Source of the DNA: Planctomycetaceae bacterium
GTDB lineage: Bacteria > Planctomycetota > Phycisphaerae > SM23-33
Length of the DNA: 23,120 nucleotides
Reading direction: 5' to 3'
Assembly: GCA_021371965.1 (NCBI GenBank)
Contig: JAJFVE010000015.1
Coordinates: forward strand, 1-23,120
The translations under genes and the position numbers were made by a program. The notes beneath the pieces are model-generated. The model was not told where the DNA came from. It saw only the letters and a list, made by a program, of their open reading frames with translations, and ran no database searches. Within the stretch, counting starts at the first letter, position 1; each line of letters starts with the position of its first letter. This document shows, in pieces, positions 16,833 to 23,120 of the stretch.

Positions 16833-16912
16833 TTCCGCCTCGCAGAGGCGGAAGGTTTCTCCGCCGCCTGAAAGCCTTTCGCCCCTTCGGGGCGAAGACA
16901 AACCTCCCGGTT
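16833..16912. repeat. Cluster of consecutive hairpins in the divergent GH29/DUF4954 intergenic region
   Basis: There is a 9-bp stem TTCCGCCTC/GAGGCGGAA with a 3-nt loop (16833-16853), then an 8-bp stem TTCGCCCC/GGGGCGAA with loop TTC (16878-16896). A short AACC/GGTT stem follows (16901-16912). The compact series resembles a dispersed REP-like element more than a single operator. The remainder of the 274-bp gap holds the heptamer array and no gene. Confidence 0.6.
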
Positions 16913-16956
16913 ATCGACGAGTGAACCATGAAACACGGATGCGGTCGGGATCGTAG

Positions 16957-16991
16957 GAACTTTGAACTTCAAACTCCGAACTTCGAACTTT
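16957..16991 (+). repeat. Five heptamer tandem repeats (GAACTTY type)
   Basis: The units are GAACTTT, GAACTTC, AAACTCC, GAACTTC, GAACTTT, ending 20 bp before the DUF4954 start. They are imperfect but in exact 7-nt register. Heptanucleotide short tandem repeats are known from other bacteria, for instance the STRR sequences of cyanobacteria. Confidence 0.7.
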
Positions 16992-17011
16992 TTCGCCGAT
17001 AGAAATAGGGT

Positions 17012-19225
17012 ATGCCTGACAGACCGCTCAAGGACGAATTGCGCGTCGTGCCCATCATGTCGCTGGGCCACGAGTTCATCACCGGCGACGACGTCCCGCC
17101 GGGAATGACCGAGCATTACCTGCGCGATCTGCAGAACCCCGCCCTCGCCGCCGCTGTCCGCCCGCTGACGGGGCAGGAAGTCGACACGCTGGTCAAGAAC
17201 GGCAACACCGCCGACAACTGGGCCAACCTGCAGGTCGATGGCTCCTTCAACCCGCGATACATCCGCAACTGCGAGTTCTACGGCCTCGTGCGCATCGGCA
17301 AGCTCGAGGAGGTCTTCCTCGAGTACCACGACATGCACGTGCCGGTGGGGCTGACGAACAGCCGTATCATCGCTTGCGACATCGGCGACGACTGCGCCGT
17401 GCACAACGTCCCGTACCTGGCGCATTACATCCTGGGCCAGAACGTCATCCTGCTCAACATCGACGAGATGCACACCACCAACTACGCCAAGTTCGGCAAC
17501 GGCATCGTCAAGGTGCGCGAGGAGGAATCGGTCCGCGTCTACATGGACCTGATCAACGAGTGCAGCGGGCGGCGCATCATGCCCTTCGACGGCATGACGG
17601 CCGGCGACGCGTACATCTGGTCGAAGTACCGCGCTGACGCGGCCCTGATGGAGCGCCTCAAGCAGATCACGCAGCGCGCGTTCGACCCGCGCCGCGGATT
17701 CTACGGCATGGTGGGCGACCGTAGCGTGATCAAGAACTGCGGCATCATCAAGGACGTCAAGATCGGCCCGCACGCCTACATCAAGGGCGCCAACAAGCTC
17801 AAGAACCTCACCATCAACTCCTCGCGCGACGAGCCTTCGCAGATCGGCGAGGGCGTCGAGATGGTCAACGGCATCGTCGGCCTGGGCTGCCACGTGTTCT
17901 ACGGCTGCAAGGCCGTGCGCTTCGTCATGGGCAACGGCAGCAGCCTCAAGTACGGCGCCCGCCTGATCCACTCGTACCTGGGCGACAACTCGACGATCTC
18001 CTGCTGCGAAGTGCTCAACAACCTGATCTTCCCCTGCCACGAGCAGCACCATAACAACTCGTTCCTCATAGCCGCGCTGGTCAAGGGGCAGTCGAACATG
18101 GCCGCCAACGCGACCATCGGCTCCAACCACAACAGCCGCGCGCCCGATGGCGAGCTCATCGCCGGCCGCGGGTTCTGGCCGGGGCTTTGCGTCAGCGTCA
18201 AGCACAACTGCCGCCTGGCGTCGTTCACGCTGCTGACCAAGGGCGACTACCCCGCCGAGATGGACATCGCCCTGCCGTTCTCGCTGCTGAGCAACGACAC
18301 GGCCAACGACCGCCTGATGGTCATGCCCGCGTACTGGTGGCTGTACAACATGTACGCCCTGGTCCGCAACGCCGACAAGTTCGCCGCCCGCGACGCGAGG
18401 CTGACGAAGGTGCAGAAGATCGAGTTCGACTACCTCGCCCCCGACACCGTTGAGGAAATCTTCACCGCCCTGCGCCTGCTCGAACGCTGGGTCGGCCAGG
18501 CTAAGCTCAGAAGCACCGGCGCCGATCCAGACCAGGACGACGCGCAAGTGCTGCCGATTGGCCGCGCGCTGCTGCGCGGACCCGTGCGCGACGTGCAGGT
18601 CCTGCAGGTCATCGGCGAATCGATGGAGCGCTCGCTGCGGCCGGTGGTGATCCAGAAGGCCCACCAGGCCTACGCCGGCTATCGGCAGATGCTGTGCTAC
18701 TACGGCGTGAAGAACTTGCTGGAGTACCTTGGCGCGAGGCCGTCAGCCACGCTCGAGTCGATGAAGAAAGACCTCGCCGCCCCGCGCCAACGCGACTGGG
18801 TGAACCTTGGCGGCCAGCTTGTGCTCGAGCCTGACCTCGCCCAGGTTCAGCAGCGCATCCGCCAGGGACAGTTCCAGGATTGGCCGGCGATCCACCAGGC
18901 ATGGGACGCGCTGTGGCAGAAGTATCCCCTGGACAAGCAGCGCCATGCCTATGCCGCGCTGCTGGATCTGCTGGAGATCCCCGAATTGACCAGCCCCGCC
19001 TGGGACAAAGCCCTGGCCGAGGCCGTCGCCATCGGGCGGCACATCGCCCAGCAGGTGTATCACACCCGCAAGAAGGATTTTGAAGATCCGTTCCGCCGCA
19101 TGGCGTACTCCAGCGAGGAAGAAATGCAAGCCGTCCTGGGCACCGCGGAAGACAACGCCTTCGTTAAGCGAATCACCCAAGTCGCGGAAACCTTCGCCAA
19201 AGCAGCATCCCACGCCCCGCGCTGA
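17012..19225 (+). CDS. DUF4954 family protein with left-handed beta-helix-like repeats, function unknown
   Basis: This 737-residue protein has no signal peptide and should be cytoplasmic. Residues about 50-80 (RPLTGQEVDTLVKNGNTADN, then W) match where many DUF4954 proteins begin, so this one has an N-terminal extension of about 50 residues. Hexapeptide-like turns recur at about 112-170 (SRIIACDIGDDCAV, LGQNVIL) and 235-400 (VIKNCGIIKDVKIGPHAYI, IGEGVEMVNGIVG, YLGDNSTISCCEVLNNLIF), suggesting a beta-helix related to acyl- or nucleotidyl-transferases. The region after about 480 is helical and ends in YHTRKKDFEDPFR, fitting the DUF6819-type C-terminal domain. The ribosome-binding site is weak (AGGG directly before the ATG); an internal Met16 is possible. 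It stands alone, divergent from GH29 and convergent with the collagen-like gene. Confidence 0.85.
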   Translation: MPDRPLKDELRVVPIMSLGHEFITGDDVPPGMTEHYLRDLQNPALAAAVRPLTGQEVDTLVKNGNTADNWANLQVDGSFNPRYIRNCEFYGLVRIGKLEEVFLEYHDMHVPVGLTNSRIIACDIGDDCAVHNVPYLAHYILGQNVILLNIDEMHTTNYAKFGNGIVKVREEESVRVYMDLINECSGRRIMPFDGMTAGDAYIWSKYRADAALMERLKQITQRAFDPRRGFYGMVGDRSVIKNCGIIKDVKIGPHAYIKGANKLKNLTINSSRDEPSQIGEGVEMVNGIVGLGCHVFYGCKAVRFVMGNGSSLKYGARLIHSYLGDNSTISCCEVLNNLIFPCHEQHHNNSFLIAALVKGQSNMAANATIGSNHNSRAPDGELIAGRGFWPGLCVSVKHNCRLASFTLLTKGDYPAEMDIALPFSLLSNDTANDRLMVMPAYWWLYNMYALVRNADKFAARDARLTKVQKIEFDYLAPDTVEEIFTALRLLERWVGQAKLRSTGADPDQDDAQVLPIGRALLRGPVRDVQVLQVIGESMERSLRPVVIQKAHQAYAGYRQMLCYYGVKNLLEYLGARPSATLESMKKDLAAPRQRDWVNLGGQLVLEPDLAQVQQRIRQGQFQDWPAIHQAWDALWQKYPLDKQRHAYAALLDLLEIPELTSPAWDKALAEAVAIGRHIAQQVYHTRKKDFEDPFRRMAYSSEEEMQAVLGTAEDNAFVKRITQVAETFAKAASHAPR

Positions 19226-19302
19226 GATTACAGTGTCAGGATCGTTCCGGGCGGCGCATGTTGGCCAATTGTCGTTATGCGACGGTTAGACGCTCCATGA
19301 AA

Positions 19303-19341
19303 GAATCTCCCCCGCGTGGGTTGGACGCGCGGGGGAGATTC
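19303..19341. terminator. Bidirectional terminator-like hairpin, perfect 14-bp stem
   Basis: GAATCTCCCCCGCG, 11-nt loop, CGCGGGGGAGATTC, located between the convergent DUF4954 and collagen-like genes. On the minus strand the stem is followed by TTTC, a better tail for the collagen-like transcript than for the plus-strand one. Confidence 0.75.
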
Positions 19342-19376
19342 GCCAACACTGGCTGCAACGGGGACAACTCGGGGTA

Positions 19377-20348
19377 TCACGGGCCGGTCATGATCAGCAC
19401 TTCGACGCGGCCTTCGCGGCGGAGCTTGGCATCGCCGCAATCCATCATCTTGATGCGCTGGCGGGGCACGCCGGCCTGAACGAGCGCATCGCGAACCGCG
19501 TCGGCGCGGCAGCGTTCGAGCTTGCGGTCGTTGCAGATCGAGCGTTCGGGCACATCGATCCCGACGATGATGGACGGGTTACGCTTGAGGTACTCGCCCA
19601 TGTCGGCGATCACGCCGCGCTGGTTGTCCATGATGTCGCAACTCTTGCCACTGAACCAGAACTCGCGGTACGACGCCCAGCAGCGGATCTGGCCGAGAGG
19701 GCCTTGGGCGCCGACAGGACCGGCTTCGCCGACAGGGCCGGCAGGACCAGCGGGGCCTGCGGGACCGGCTACGCCGGGAGTCGTCGCGCCTTTTTCGCCC
19801 TCAGGACCAACGGCACCGACCGGGCCGGTGGGGCCTTGCGGTCCGGGAGGACCGGCAGGACCAACCAGCGTCGGGCCCTTGGAACCGACGGGGCCGTAAG
19901 GTCCGGCGGGGCCTTGCGGTCCGACAGGACCGGCAGGACCGGCGACGGCGGCTTCGCTTTCACCGACAGCGCCGGGCGAGCCCGTGGCGCCCTGGGGACC
20001 CATCGCTCCGACAGGACCGACGGGACCGGCGGGACCGCGCACGTACTCCCCGATGGGACCGGTGGGGCCAACGGGCCCGACCGCGCCCACGGGGCCTTGC
20101 GGTCCCTGGGGCCCCATCTCGCCGACGAGTTGTCGGCCTGCCGGGCCACGCGAACCCCTCATTCCCACGGGTCCAGGCGGGCCTTCAGGTCCTTGTGGTC
20201 CTGCCGGACCGACAAAGTCCATGCGACAGAGCGGGGCACACTCCGTCTTCTTGGGACACAGGCTACAGTTGGCACACCCTGCCGCGAGCATAAGACCCGC
20301 GACCATCCCCACCAAAGTCACTGCGATCACAATTCTGCTTCTTGACAT
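19377..20348 (-). CDS. Collagen-like lipoprotein with OmpA-like C-terminal domain
   Basis: The 323-residue protein starts with a lipoprotein signal (residues 1-24, VAGLMLAAG before Cys25). A Cys-rich head follows, with cysteines at 25, 28, 31, 37 and 41. Residues 47-221 are collagen-like Gly-X-Y triplets arranged as nine triplets plus a dipeptide (LV, VR, EA, LV, TP), an exact 29-residue period. Residues 222-323 fit a divergent OmpA/MotB fold: [20 protein letters not shown], then [19 protein letters not shown] and RVEVLIMTG. Asp265 and Arg281 align with the pair that binds peptidoglycan diaminopimelate in OmpA domains. It may be a lipid-anchored stalk tied to the cell wall. GGGAGG lies upstream of the ATG. 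Five further cysteines lie in the C-terminal part, so disulfides are likely. The gene is monocistronic. Confidence 0.85.
   Translation of the reverse strand: MSRSRIVIAVTLVGMVAGLMLAAGCANCSLCPKKTECAPLCRMDFVGPAGPQGPEGPPGPVGMRGSRGPAGRQLVGEMGPQGPQGPVGAVGPVGPTGPIGEYVRGPAGPVGPVGAMGPQGATGSPGAVGESEAAVAGPAGPVGPQGPAGPYGPVGSKGPTLVGPAGPPGPQGPTGPVGAVGPEGEKGATTPGVAGPAGPAGPAGPVGEAGPVGAQGPLGQIRCWASYREFWFSGKSCDIMDNQRGVIADMGEYLKRNPSIIVGIDVPERSICNDRKLERCRADAVRDALVQAGVPRQRIKMMDCGDAKLRREGRVEVLIMTGP
19686..20210 (-). repeat. 87-bp coding repeat units of the collagen-like stalk
   Basis: There are five 87-bp units (starting at 20210, 20123, 20036, 19949 and 19862 on the minus strand) and a terminal block of ten triplets (19775-19686). 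Each unit encodes nine triplets plus two residues. In unit 4 the first Gly is Ala (AVA); the frame of the period is kept. Confidence 0.85.
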
Positions 20349-20586
20349 GATCCGGTTCCTCCCTTCGTTGTCCTAACGTTTTGACCGACGTGATTGAACC
20401 CCCCAAGGGTGCAAACCCGTCTGCTGATCAGGCCCTCCGGCACTTCCGGATGCCGTTTAATTCTCCCCATCAGGCATGGGCGGCATTTCGCCGACCCCCA
20501 TCCGACAAATATTCTATGCCACGTTCATGCTGGAAGTGGGCAGAAGTTTGAAAACTCTTTCGGGCAAGGACTGCATCGATTGGATC
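20349..20586. other. Intergenic region upstream of the collagen-like gene, no gene seen
   Basis: I see no convincing coding frame. A TAGAAT box on the minus strand (20516-20511) without a good -35 would give an mRNA leader of about 160 nt. A short CCGGCA/TGCCGG-type stem and a G-rich run (20398-20408) lie in that leader. I could not match it to a riboswitch class that I know. Confidence 0.4.
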
Positions 20587-20614
20587 GCAATCCGCAATCC
20601 GCAATCCGCAATCG
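20587..20614. repeat. Four heptamer tandem repeats (GCAATCC type)
   Basis: There are three exact copies of GCAATCC and a fourth, GCAATCG, just downstream of the sulfatase stop. The array is bracketed by GATCGC (20583-20588) and GCGATC (20617-20622), so it can also form a stem on the sulfatase transcript. Confidence 0.75.
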
Positions 20615-20620
20615 ACGCGA

Positions 20621-22219
20621 TCACGCTTTGGGCTTCTTGATCACGTTGGCGCGCTTGGCCCAGGCGGTCCACTGGGCGGCGAGCTTTGCTGCCTCGGCCG
20701 GTTTGTCCGCGGCGAGATTATGCAACTCCGTGCGGTCGGCCTTGAGGTCGTACAGTTCCCACGGGCCTTTTTGTCCGAGGCGGACGAGCTTCATGTCGCC
20801 GACGCGCACGGCCGCGTTGCCTTCGTGCTCCCAGAACAGCGCCTCGCGCGCGACGGGCTTGTCGTCGAATGCCGGCACGAGGCTGCGGCCTTCCATCGGA
20901 CGGATCGCCTCGCCGTTGAACTTCTCGGGATACTTGGCCCTGCCGACGGCCGCGCAGGTGGGCATGATGTCGATGACGTGGCCGACCTGGTGCCGCAGGC
21001 CGGGCGTCTTGATGGCCGCGGGCCAGTGCGCAATCAGCGGCGTGGCGATGCCGCCCTCGTGGTTGTAGTGCTTGTAGCGGCGCAGCGGCGTGTTGGACAG
21101 CGTCGCCCAGGACTGGCCTTCAAAGACGGTCGAGCGCGGCCCGCCGGGCGGATTGCCCTGGAGGATCCCGTTAGGCCCGCCCTCGGCATTGCCGCCGTTG
21201 TCGGACATGAACAGGATCAGCGTGTTGTCCAGCGCGCCGCGTTTCTCCAGCGAGGCCACGAGGCGGCCGATTGAGGCGTCCATGTGCGACACCGTGGCCG
21301 CATAGATCGCCATGATGTGATCGAAGCGGTCGCGCTCCTTGGCGTCGAGGCTCTCCCAGGCCTTGACGGTGTCGGGCCGCGGCGACATCGGCCAGGCCTT
21401 GTCGACAATGCCCAACTCGATCTGCCGCCTGTGCCGCTCGATGCGCAGCTTGTCCCAGCCGGCTTTGTACTTGCCGCGGAAACGGGCGATCTCATCGGCC
21501 GGGGCCTCAAGCGGAAAGTGCGGCGCGTTGTGCGCCAGGTACAAAAAGAACGGTTTCCTGGCGGCAATCCCTTCATCGATAAACCGGACGCCGTAGTCGG
21601 TCCACAGATCGGTGGTATACCAGCTCCTGGGCAGTTCCGGGCCGTGGTTGTCGAGCTTCTTGCCGTTGAGGTACAGCTCGGCCCGCGGGTCCTGATCGTA
21701 ATAGAACCCGCCGGCGGGGGCGTTGAGGCTGCGGTCGAATCCGCGGTTCCAGGGCACGACCCCGTGGTTCTGCCCCACGTGCCACTTGCCCGATATCGCC
21801 GTGAAATACCCCGCCCCGCGCAGCACCTCGGCGATGGTTACGCAGCGGTTGTTCAGCCGCCCGCGATAGCCCGGCTGACCGTCGTCGCCGACCATGTGCC
21901 CCACCCCGGCCTGGTGCGAGTACAACCCCGTCAGCAGCGACGCCCGCGTCGGGCAGCACCGCCCGGTGTTGTACACCTGCGTGAACCGCAGCCCGCGCGA
22001 CGCCAAGGCGTCGATGTGCGGCGTGGGAATCTCGCTGCCGTAACAGCCGATGTCGGAGAAGCCCATGTCGTCGACAAGGACCACGACGATGTTCGGCCTG
22101 GGCGCGCCGCCCGCATCACCGCCGGCCGCACGCGCCCACGAAGGCAGCACCAGCGCCCCGGCCCCGACAGCCGCGGCCTTGAGAATGTCCCGCCGAGATA
22201 TTGATGATGTTGCGGTCAT
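20621..22219 (-). CDS. Tat-exported arylsulfatase (type I, formylglycine-dependent)
   Basis: The 532-residue protein begins with a twin-arginine signal, SRRDILKAAAVGAGALVL, with cleavage near ARA. The sulfatase core is clear: NIVVVLVDDMGFSDIGCYG with metal-binding Asp50/Asp51, and CCPTRASLLTG, where Cys88 in the C-x-P-x-R motif is the residue converted to formylglycine. GKWHVG (144-149) and FMSDNGG (metal site) follow. The pattern fits the S1 arylsulfatases (S1_4-like) that remove sulfate esters from glycans outside the cytoplasm. The ATG has GGAG 8 nt upstream, and that site directly abuts the TAA of the beta-helix remnant, so translation was probably coupled to the ancestral upstream gene. 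A heptamer repeat lies downstream. The sulfated substrate is unknown, and no formylglycine-generating enzyme is in the window. Confidence 0.95.
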   Translation of the reverse strand: MTATSSISRRDILKAAAVGAGALVLPSWARAAGGDAGGAPRPNIVVVLVDDMGFSDIGCYGSEIPTPHIDALASRGLRFTQVYNTGRCCPTRASLLTGLYSHQAGVGHMVGDDGQPGYRGRLNNRCVTIAEVLRGAGYFTAISGKWHVGQNHGVVPWNRGFDRSLNAPAGGFYYDQDPRAELYLNGKKLDNHGPELPRSWYTTDLWTDYGVRFIDEGIAARKPFFLYLAHNAPHFPLEAPADEIARFRGKYKAGWDKLRIERHRRQIELGIVDKAWPMSPRPDTVKAWESLDAKERDRFDHIMAIYAATVSHMDASIGRLVASLEKRGALDNTLILFMSDNGGNAEGGPNGILQGNPPGGPRSTVFEGQSWATLSNTPLRRYKHYNHEGGIATPLIAHWPAAIKTPGLRHQVGHVIDIMPTCAAVGRAKYPEKFNGEAIRPMEGRSLVPAFDDKPVAREALFWEHEGNAAVRVGDMKLVRLGQKGPWELYDLKADRTELHNLAADKPAEAAKLAAQWTAWAKRANVIKKPKA

Positions 22220-22231
22220 GCGCGATGCTCC

Positions 22232-22476
22232 TTATTGGCGCGGCTGCGGCAGCGATTCGGGACCAACGGGCGATTCGAGCCCGATCTTCCGGGCTTCGAT
22301 AGGCGTGAAGCCAAGTCTGCGGGCGGGTGAGTCGGCGCCCCCGCGAGCGTGGCCAGGGGTTTGTCTTGGGTGCCCGGCGCGGCGTCATCGCCGCCGGGAG
22401 CGACATGCAGAATCTGCCCCGCCGCCGGGCGAAGGAACACAACGCTGACGAAAATGACCAGCAGCGAGCGGGTCAC
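22232..22476 (-). pseudogene. Remnant of a secreted right-handed beta-helix protein with out-of-frame internal deletion
   Basis: From a GTG at 22476 with AAGGAAGG just upstream, the frame encodes a signal peptide (MTRSLLVIFVSVVFLRPAAG) and then ILHVAPGGDDAAPGTQDKPL ATLAGA, the characteristic start of secreted parallel beta-helix (pectate-lyase-like) proteins. After about 47 residues similarity stops. In a different frame, from about 22339 to the TAA at 22232, the text reads ADSPARRLGFTPIEARKIGL ESPVG, which looks like the C-terminal end of the same kind of protein. The whole middle, normally several hundred residues, is missing, and the two ends are joined out of frame near 22334-22345. The TAA is followed at once by the sulfatase ribosome-binding site. 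The alternative is an assembly collapse. The short in-frame product (86 residues) is unlikely to be functional. Confidence 0.7.
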
Positions 22477-22603
22477 AACCTTCCTTTCAGAATCGGCAGC
22501 GCTATTCTAACGCCCCCGTCGCGGCGTCTCCAGACTAACCCGCCGTCCTCCACGACTGGGTGTGCCCAGACTTTCTGGCAGCACATAGCTGCAACGACTT
22601 TGT

Positions 22604-22715
22604 CACAGAGCACACAGAGACCACAGAGTGAAAGCCACGGCAGGCCGCAGCACAGCATCGGGGCACATTCCGGCGCGGGGCATTTCCGTCAGCCTCTTCT
22701 CCGTGAACTCTGTGG
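22604..22715. repeat. Imperfect inverted repeat of CACAGAGnn 9-nt units
   Basis: The left arm has CACAGAGCA, CACAGAGAC, CACAGAGTG (22604-22630). The right arm, read on the minus strand, is GCCACAGAGTTCACGGAGAAG-like (22715-22696; units CACAGAGTT and CACGGAGAA). About 65 nt lie between. It occupies the 318-bp gap between the beta-helix remnant and tRNA-Pro, where I see no gene. The organisation mirrors the CTGAGGxxG element at 7373-7450. Confidence 0.65.
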
Positions 22716-22755
22716 CACCCGCAGGTATAAATTGGGGCGTTGATAATGCGTATTA

Positions 22756-22784
22756 TTGACAACGAACCGCAAAGCAGTGATAAT
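22756..22784 (+). promoter_or_regulatory. Near-consensus sigma70 promoter of tRNA-Pro
   Basis: TTGACA (22756-22761), 17-nt spacer, GATAAT (22779-22784). The first tRNA base is 11 nt after the -10 box, so the primary transcript would have only a few leader bases. Confidence 0.9.
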
Positions 22785-22794
22785 CTTGTTACCC

Positions 22795-22870
22795 CGGGGC
22801 GTGGCGCAGCTTGGTTTAGCGTGCTTGACTGGGGGTCAAGAGGTCGAGGGTTCAAATCCCTCCGCCCCGA
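22795..22870 (+). tRNA. tRNA-Pro, anticodon GGG
   Basis: The cloverleaf folds completely. Acceptor CGGGGCG pairs with CGCCCCG, with discriminator A22870. The D stem is GCGC/GCGT. The anticodon stem CTTGA/TCAAG holds loop CTGGGGG with anticodon GGG at 22831-22833. The T arm is GAGGG/CCCTC with loop TTCAAAT. The CGGGG start is typical of bacterial tRNA-Pro. The 3' CCA is not encoded (CGT follows). It reads CCC and, by wobble, CCU codons. A strong promoter and terminator flank it, so it is a single-gene transcript. Confidence 0.97.
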
Positions 22871-22877
22871 CGTCACG

Positions 22878-22908
22878 GAAAGGCCGTCCCCAAAAAGGAC
22901 GGCCTTTC
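22878..22908 (+). terminator. Intrinsic terminator of tRNA-Pro
   Basis: GAAAGGCCGTCC, loop CCAAAAA, GGACGGCCTTTC: a 12-bp stem starting 7 nt after the tRNA. The T-run lies within the 3' arm only and is short. Confidence 0.85.
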
Positions 22909-23083
22909 GCACTATCATACCCCTGCAAATCGGGCTCTGGCCGAGCGCCCCCTTTGCGGTGAACTGATTTTGGAAGACATCCAGGGCGGCGTCGCTGCCG
23001 CCGCATCTCTGAAAGCGCGACGGTCAAGGCGAATCTGCCCTGACACTGTTTTTCCCTGACTCCGGGTCGGCGCCCACTCATCT
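22909..23083. other. Non-coding stretch to the right edge, no gene seen
   Basis: No frame here has a start, ribosome-binding site and recognisable protein. A short GGCGGC/GCCGCC stem lies at 22985-23002. The minus-strand frame that crosses into the tRNA is an artefact. Confidence 0.4.
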
Positions 23084-23113
23084 CTTCGCCCTGGCTGCGG
23101 GCATGAATATAAT
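23084..23113 (+). promoter_or_regulatory. Possible promoter for a gene beyond the right edge
   Basis: A perfect TATAAT (23108-23113) lies 18 nt after TTCGCC, a poor -35. There is no downstream sequence to test it. Confidence 0.25.
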
Positions 23114-23120
23114 TCGGAAG

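Noticed and set aside
16738..16929. 64-codon N-terminal extension of the GH29 frame
   Set aside because: It translates the hairpin cluster and would bury the signal peptide; ATG 16737 has a good ribosome-binding site.
16957..16991. CRISPR-like array
   Set aside because: The units are 7 nt, contiguous and without spacers; no cas genes are present anywhere in the window.
16190..18664. 824-codon minus-strand frame across GH29 and DUF4954
   Set aside because: It is a high-GC shadow of two recognisable genes, with Val/Ala/His-rich text and no family features.
19704..20376. Plus-strand Gly/Pro/Thr-rich frames opposite the collagen-like gene
   Set aside because: The reverse strand of Gly-X-Y codons also yields open Pro/Thr/Gly-rich text. 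The minus strand has the ribosome-binding site, lipobox and OmpA-like domain.
20349..20515. Possible c-di-GMP riboswitch in the leader of the collagen-like gene
   Set aside because: The leader is long and structured, but I do not find the conserved GEMM tetraloop and receptor segments.
22473..22658. Minus-strand frame with SLCGLCVLCDKVV
   Set aside because: The Leu-Cys repeats are a translation of the CACAGAG 9-nt units, not a protein.
22535..22918. Minus-strand frame containing RRDLNPRPLDPQS
   Set aside because: This is another classic antisense-tRNA artefact, here continued through the CACAGAG repeat.
22836..23081. Minus-strand frame of 81 codons ending in GAEGFEPSTS
   Set aside because: This ending is the well-known artefact of reading the antisense strand of a tRNA gene. 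It overlaps tRNA-Pro and its terminator and has no ribosome-binding site.

Overview
The window is high-GC DNA. Its gene content fits a free-living, polysaccharide-degrading member of the Planctomycetota, perhaps the class Phycisphaerae. The clues are a Tat-exported sulfatase, a very long exported PQQ-type beta-propeller protein with a methyltransferase-like insert, GH172 (DUF2961), GH29 and GH4 enzymes, DUF4954, and many short repeats between genes. The taxonomic placement is an inference from gene content; no rRNA or other phylogenetic marker is present.

Layout. (1) 1-5603, minus strand: a sugar-phosphate isomerase/epimerase-like TIM barrel (cut by the window edge), preceded 20 bp upstream by the giant propeller/methyltransferase-like/malectin protein. 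A separate cytoplasmic GH172-type glycosidase lies further upstream. (2) 5805-7376, plus: a secreted calcineurin-like metallophosphoesterase, ending in an inverted repeat built from 9-nt units. (3) 7496-14968, plus: a complete Opp/Yej-type ABC importer (binding protein, two permeases, fused double ATPase). The first three genes overlap by 1-4 nt, the ATPase follows after 1 nt, and a GH4 glycosidase carrying the CHGI signature comes 73 bp later. This looks like one operon for uptake and hydrolysis of an oligosaccharide. (4) 15010-16737, minus: a secreted GH29-type fucosidase-like enzyme with a discoidin module, convergent with GH4 across a perfect 14-bp hairpin. (5) 17012-19225, plus: a DUF4954 protein of unknown function. 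(6) 19377-20348, minus: a lipoprotein with a collagen-like stalk in exact 29-residue periods and a divergent OmpA-like C-terminus. (7) 20621-22476, minus: a sulfatase directly downstream of the internally deleted remnant of a secreted right-handed beta-helix protein. (8) 22756-22908, plus: tRNA-Pro(GGG) with a near-consensus promoter and an intrinsic terminator.

Taken together, the window codes for outside-the-cell glycan trimming (sulfatase, GH29, phosphoesterase, propeller protein), import (ABC system) and cytoplasmic breakdown (GH4, GH172, isomerase). The standout unusual items are the periodic collagen/OmpA lipoprotein, the beta-helix gene remnant, the GH29 protein without its usual His-His motif, and two classes of intergenic microrepeat (7-nt and 9-nt units).
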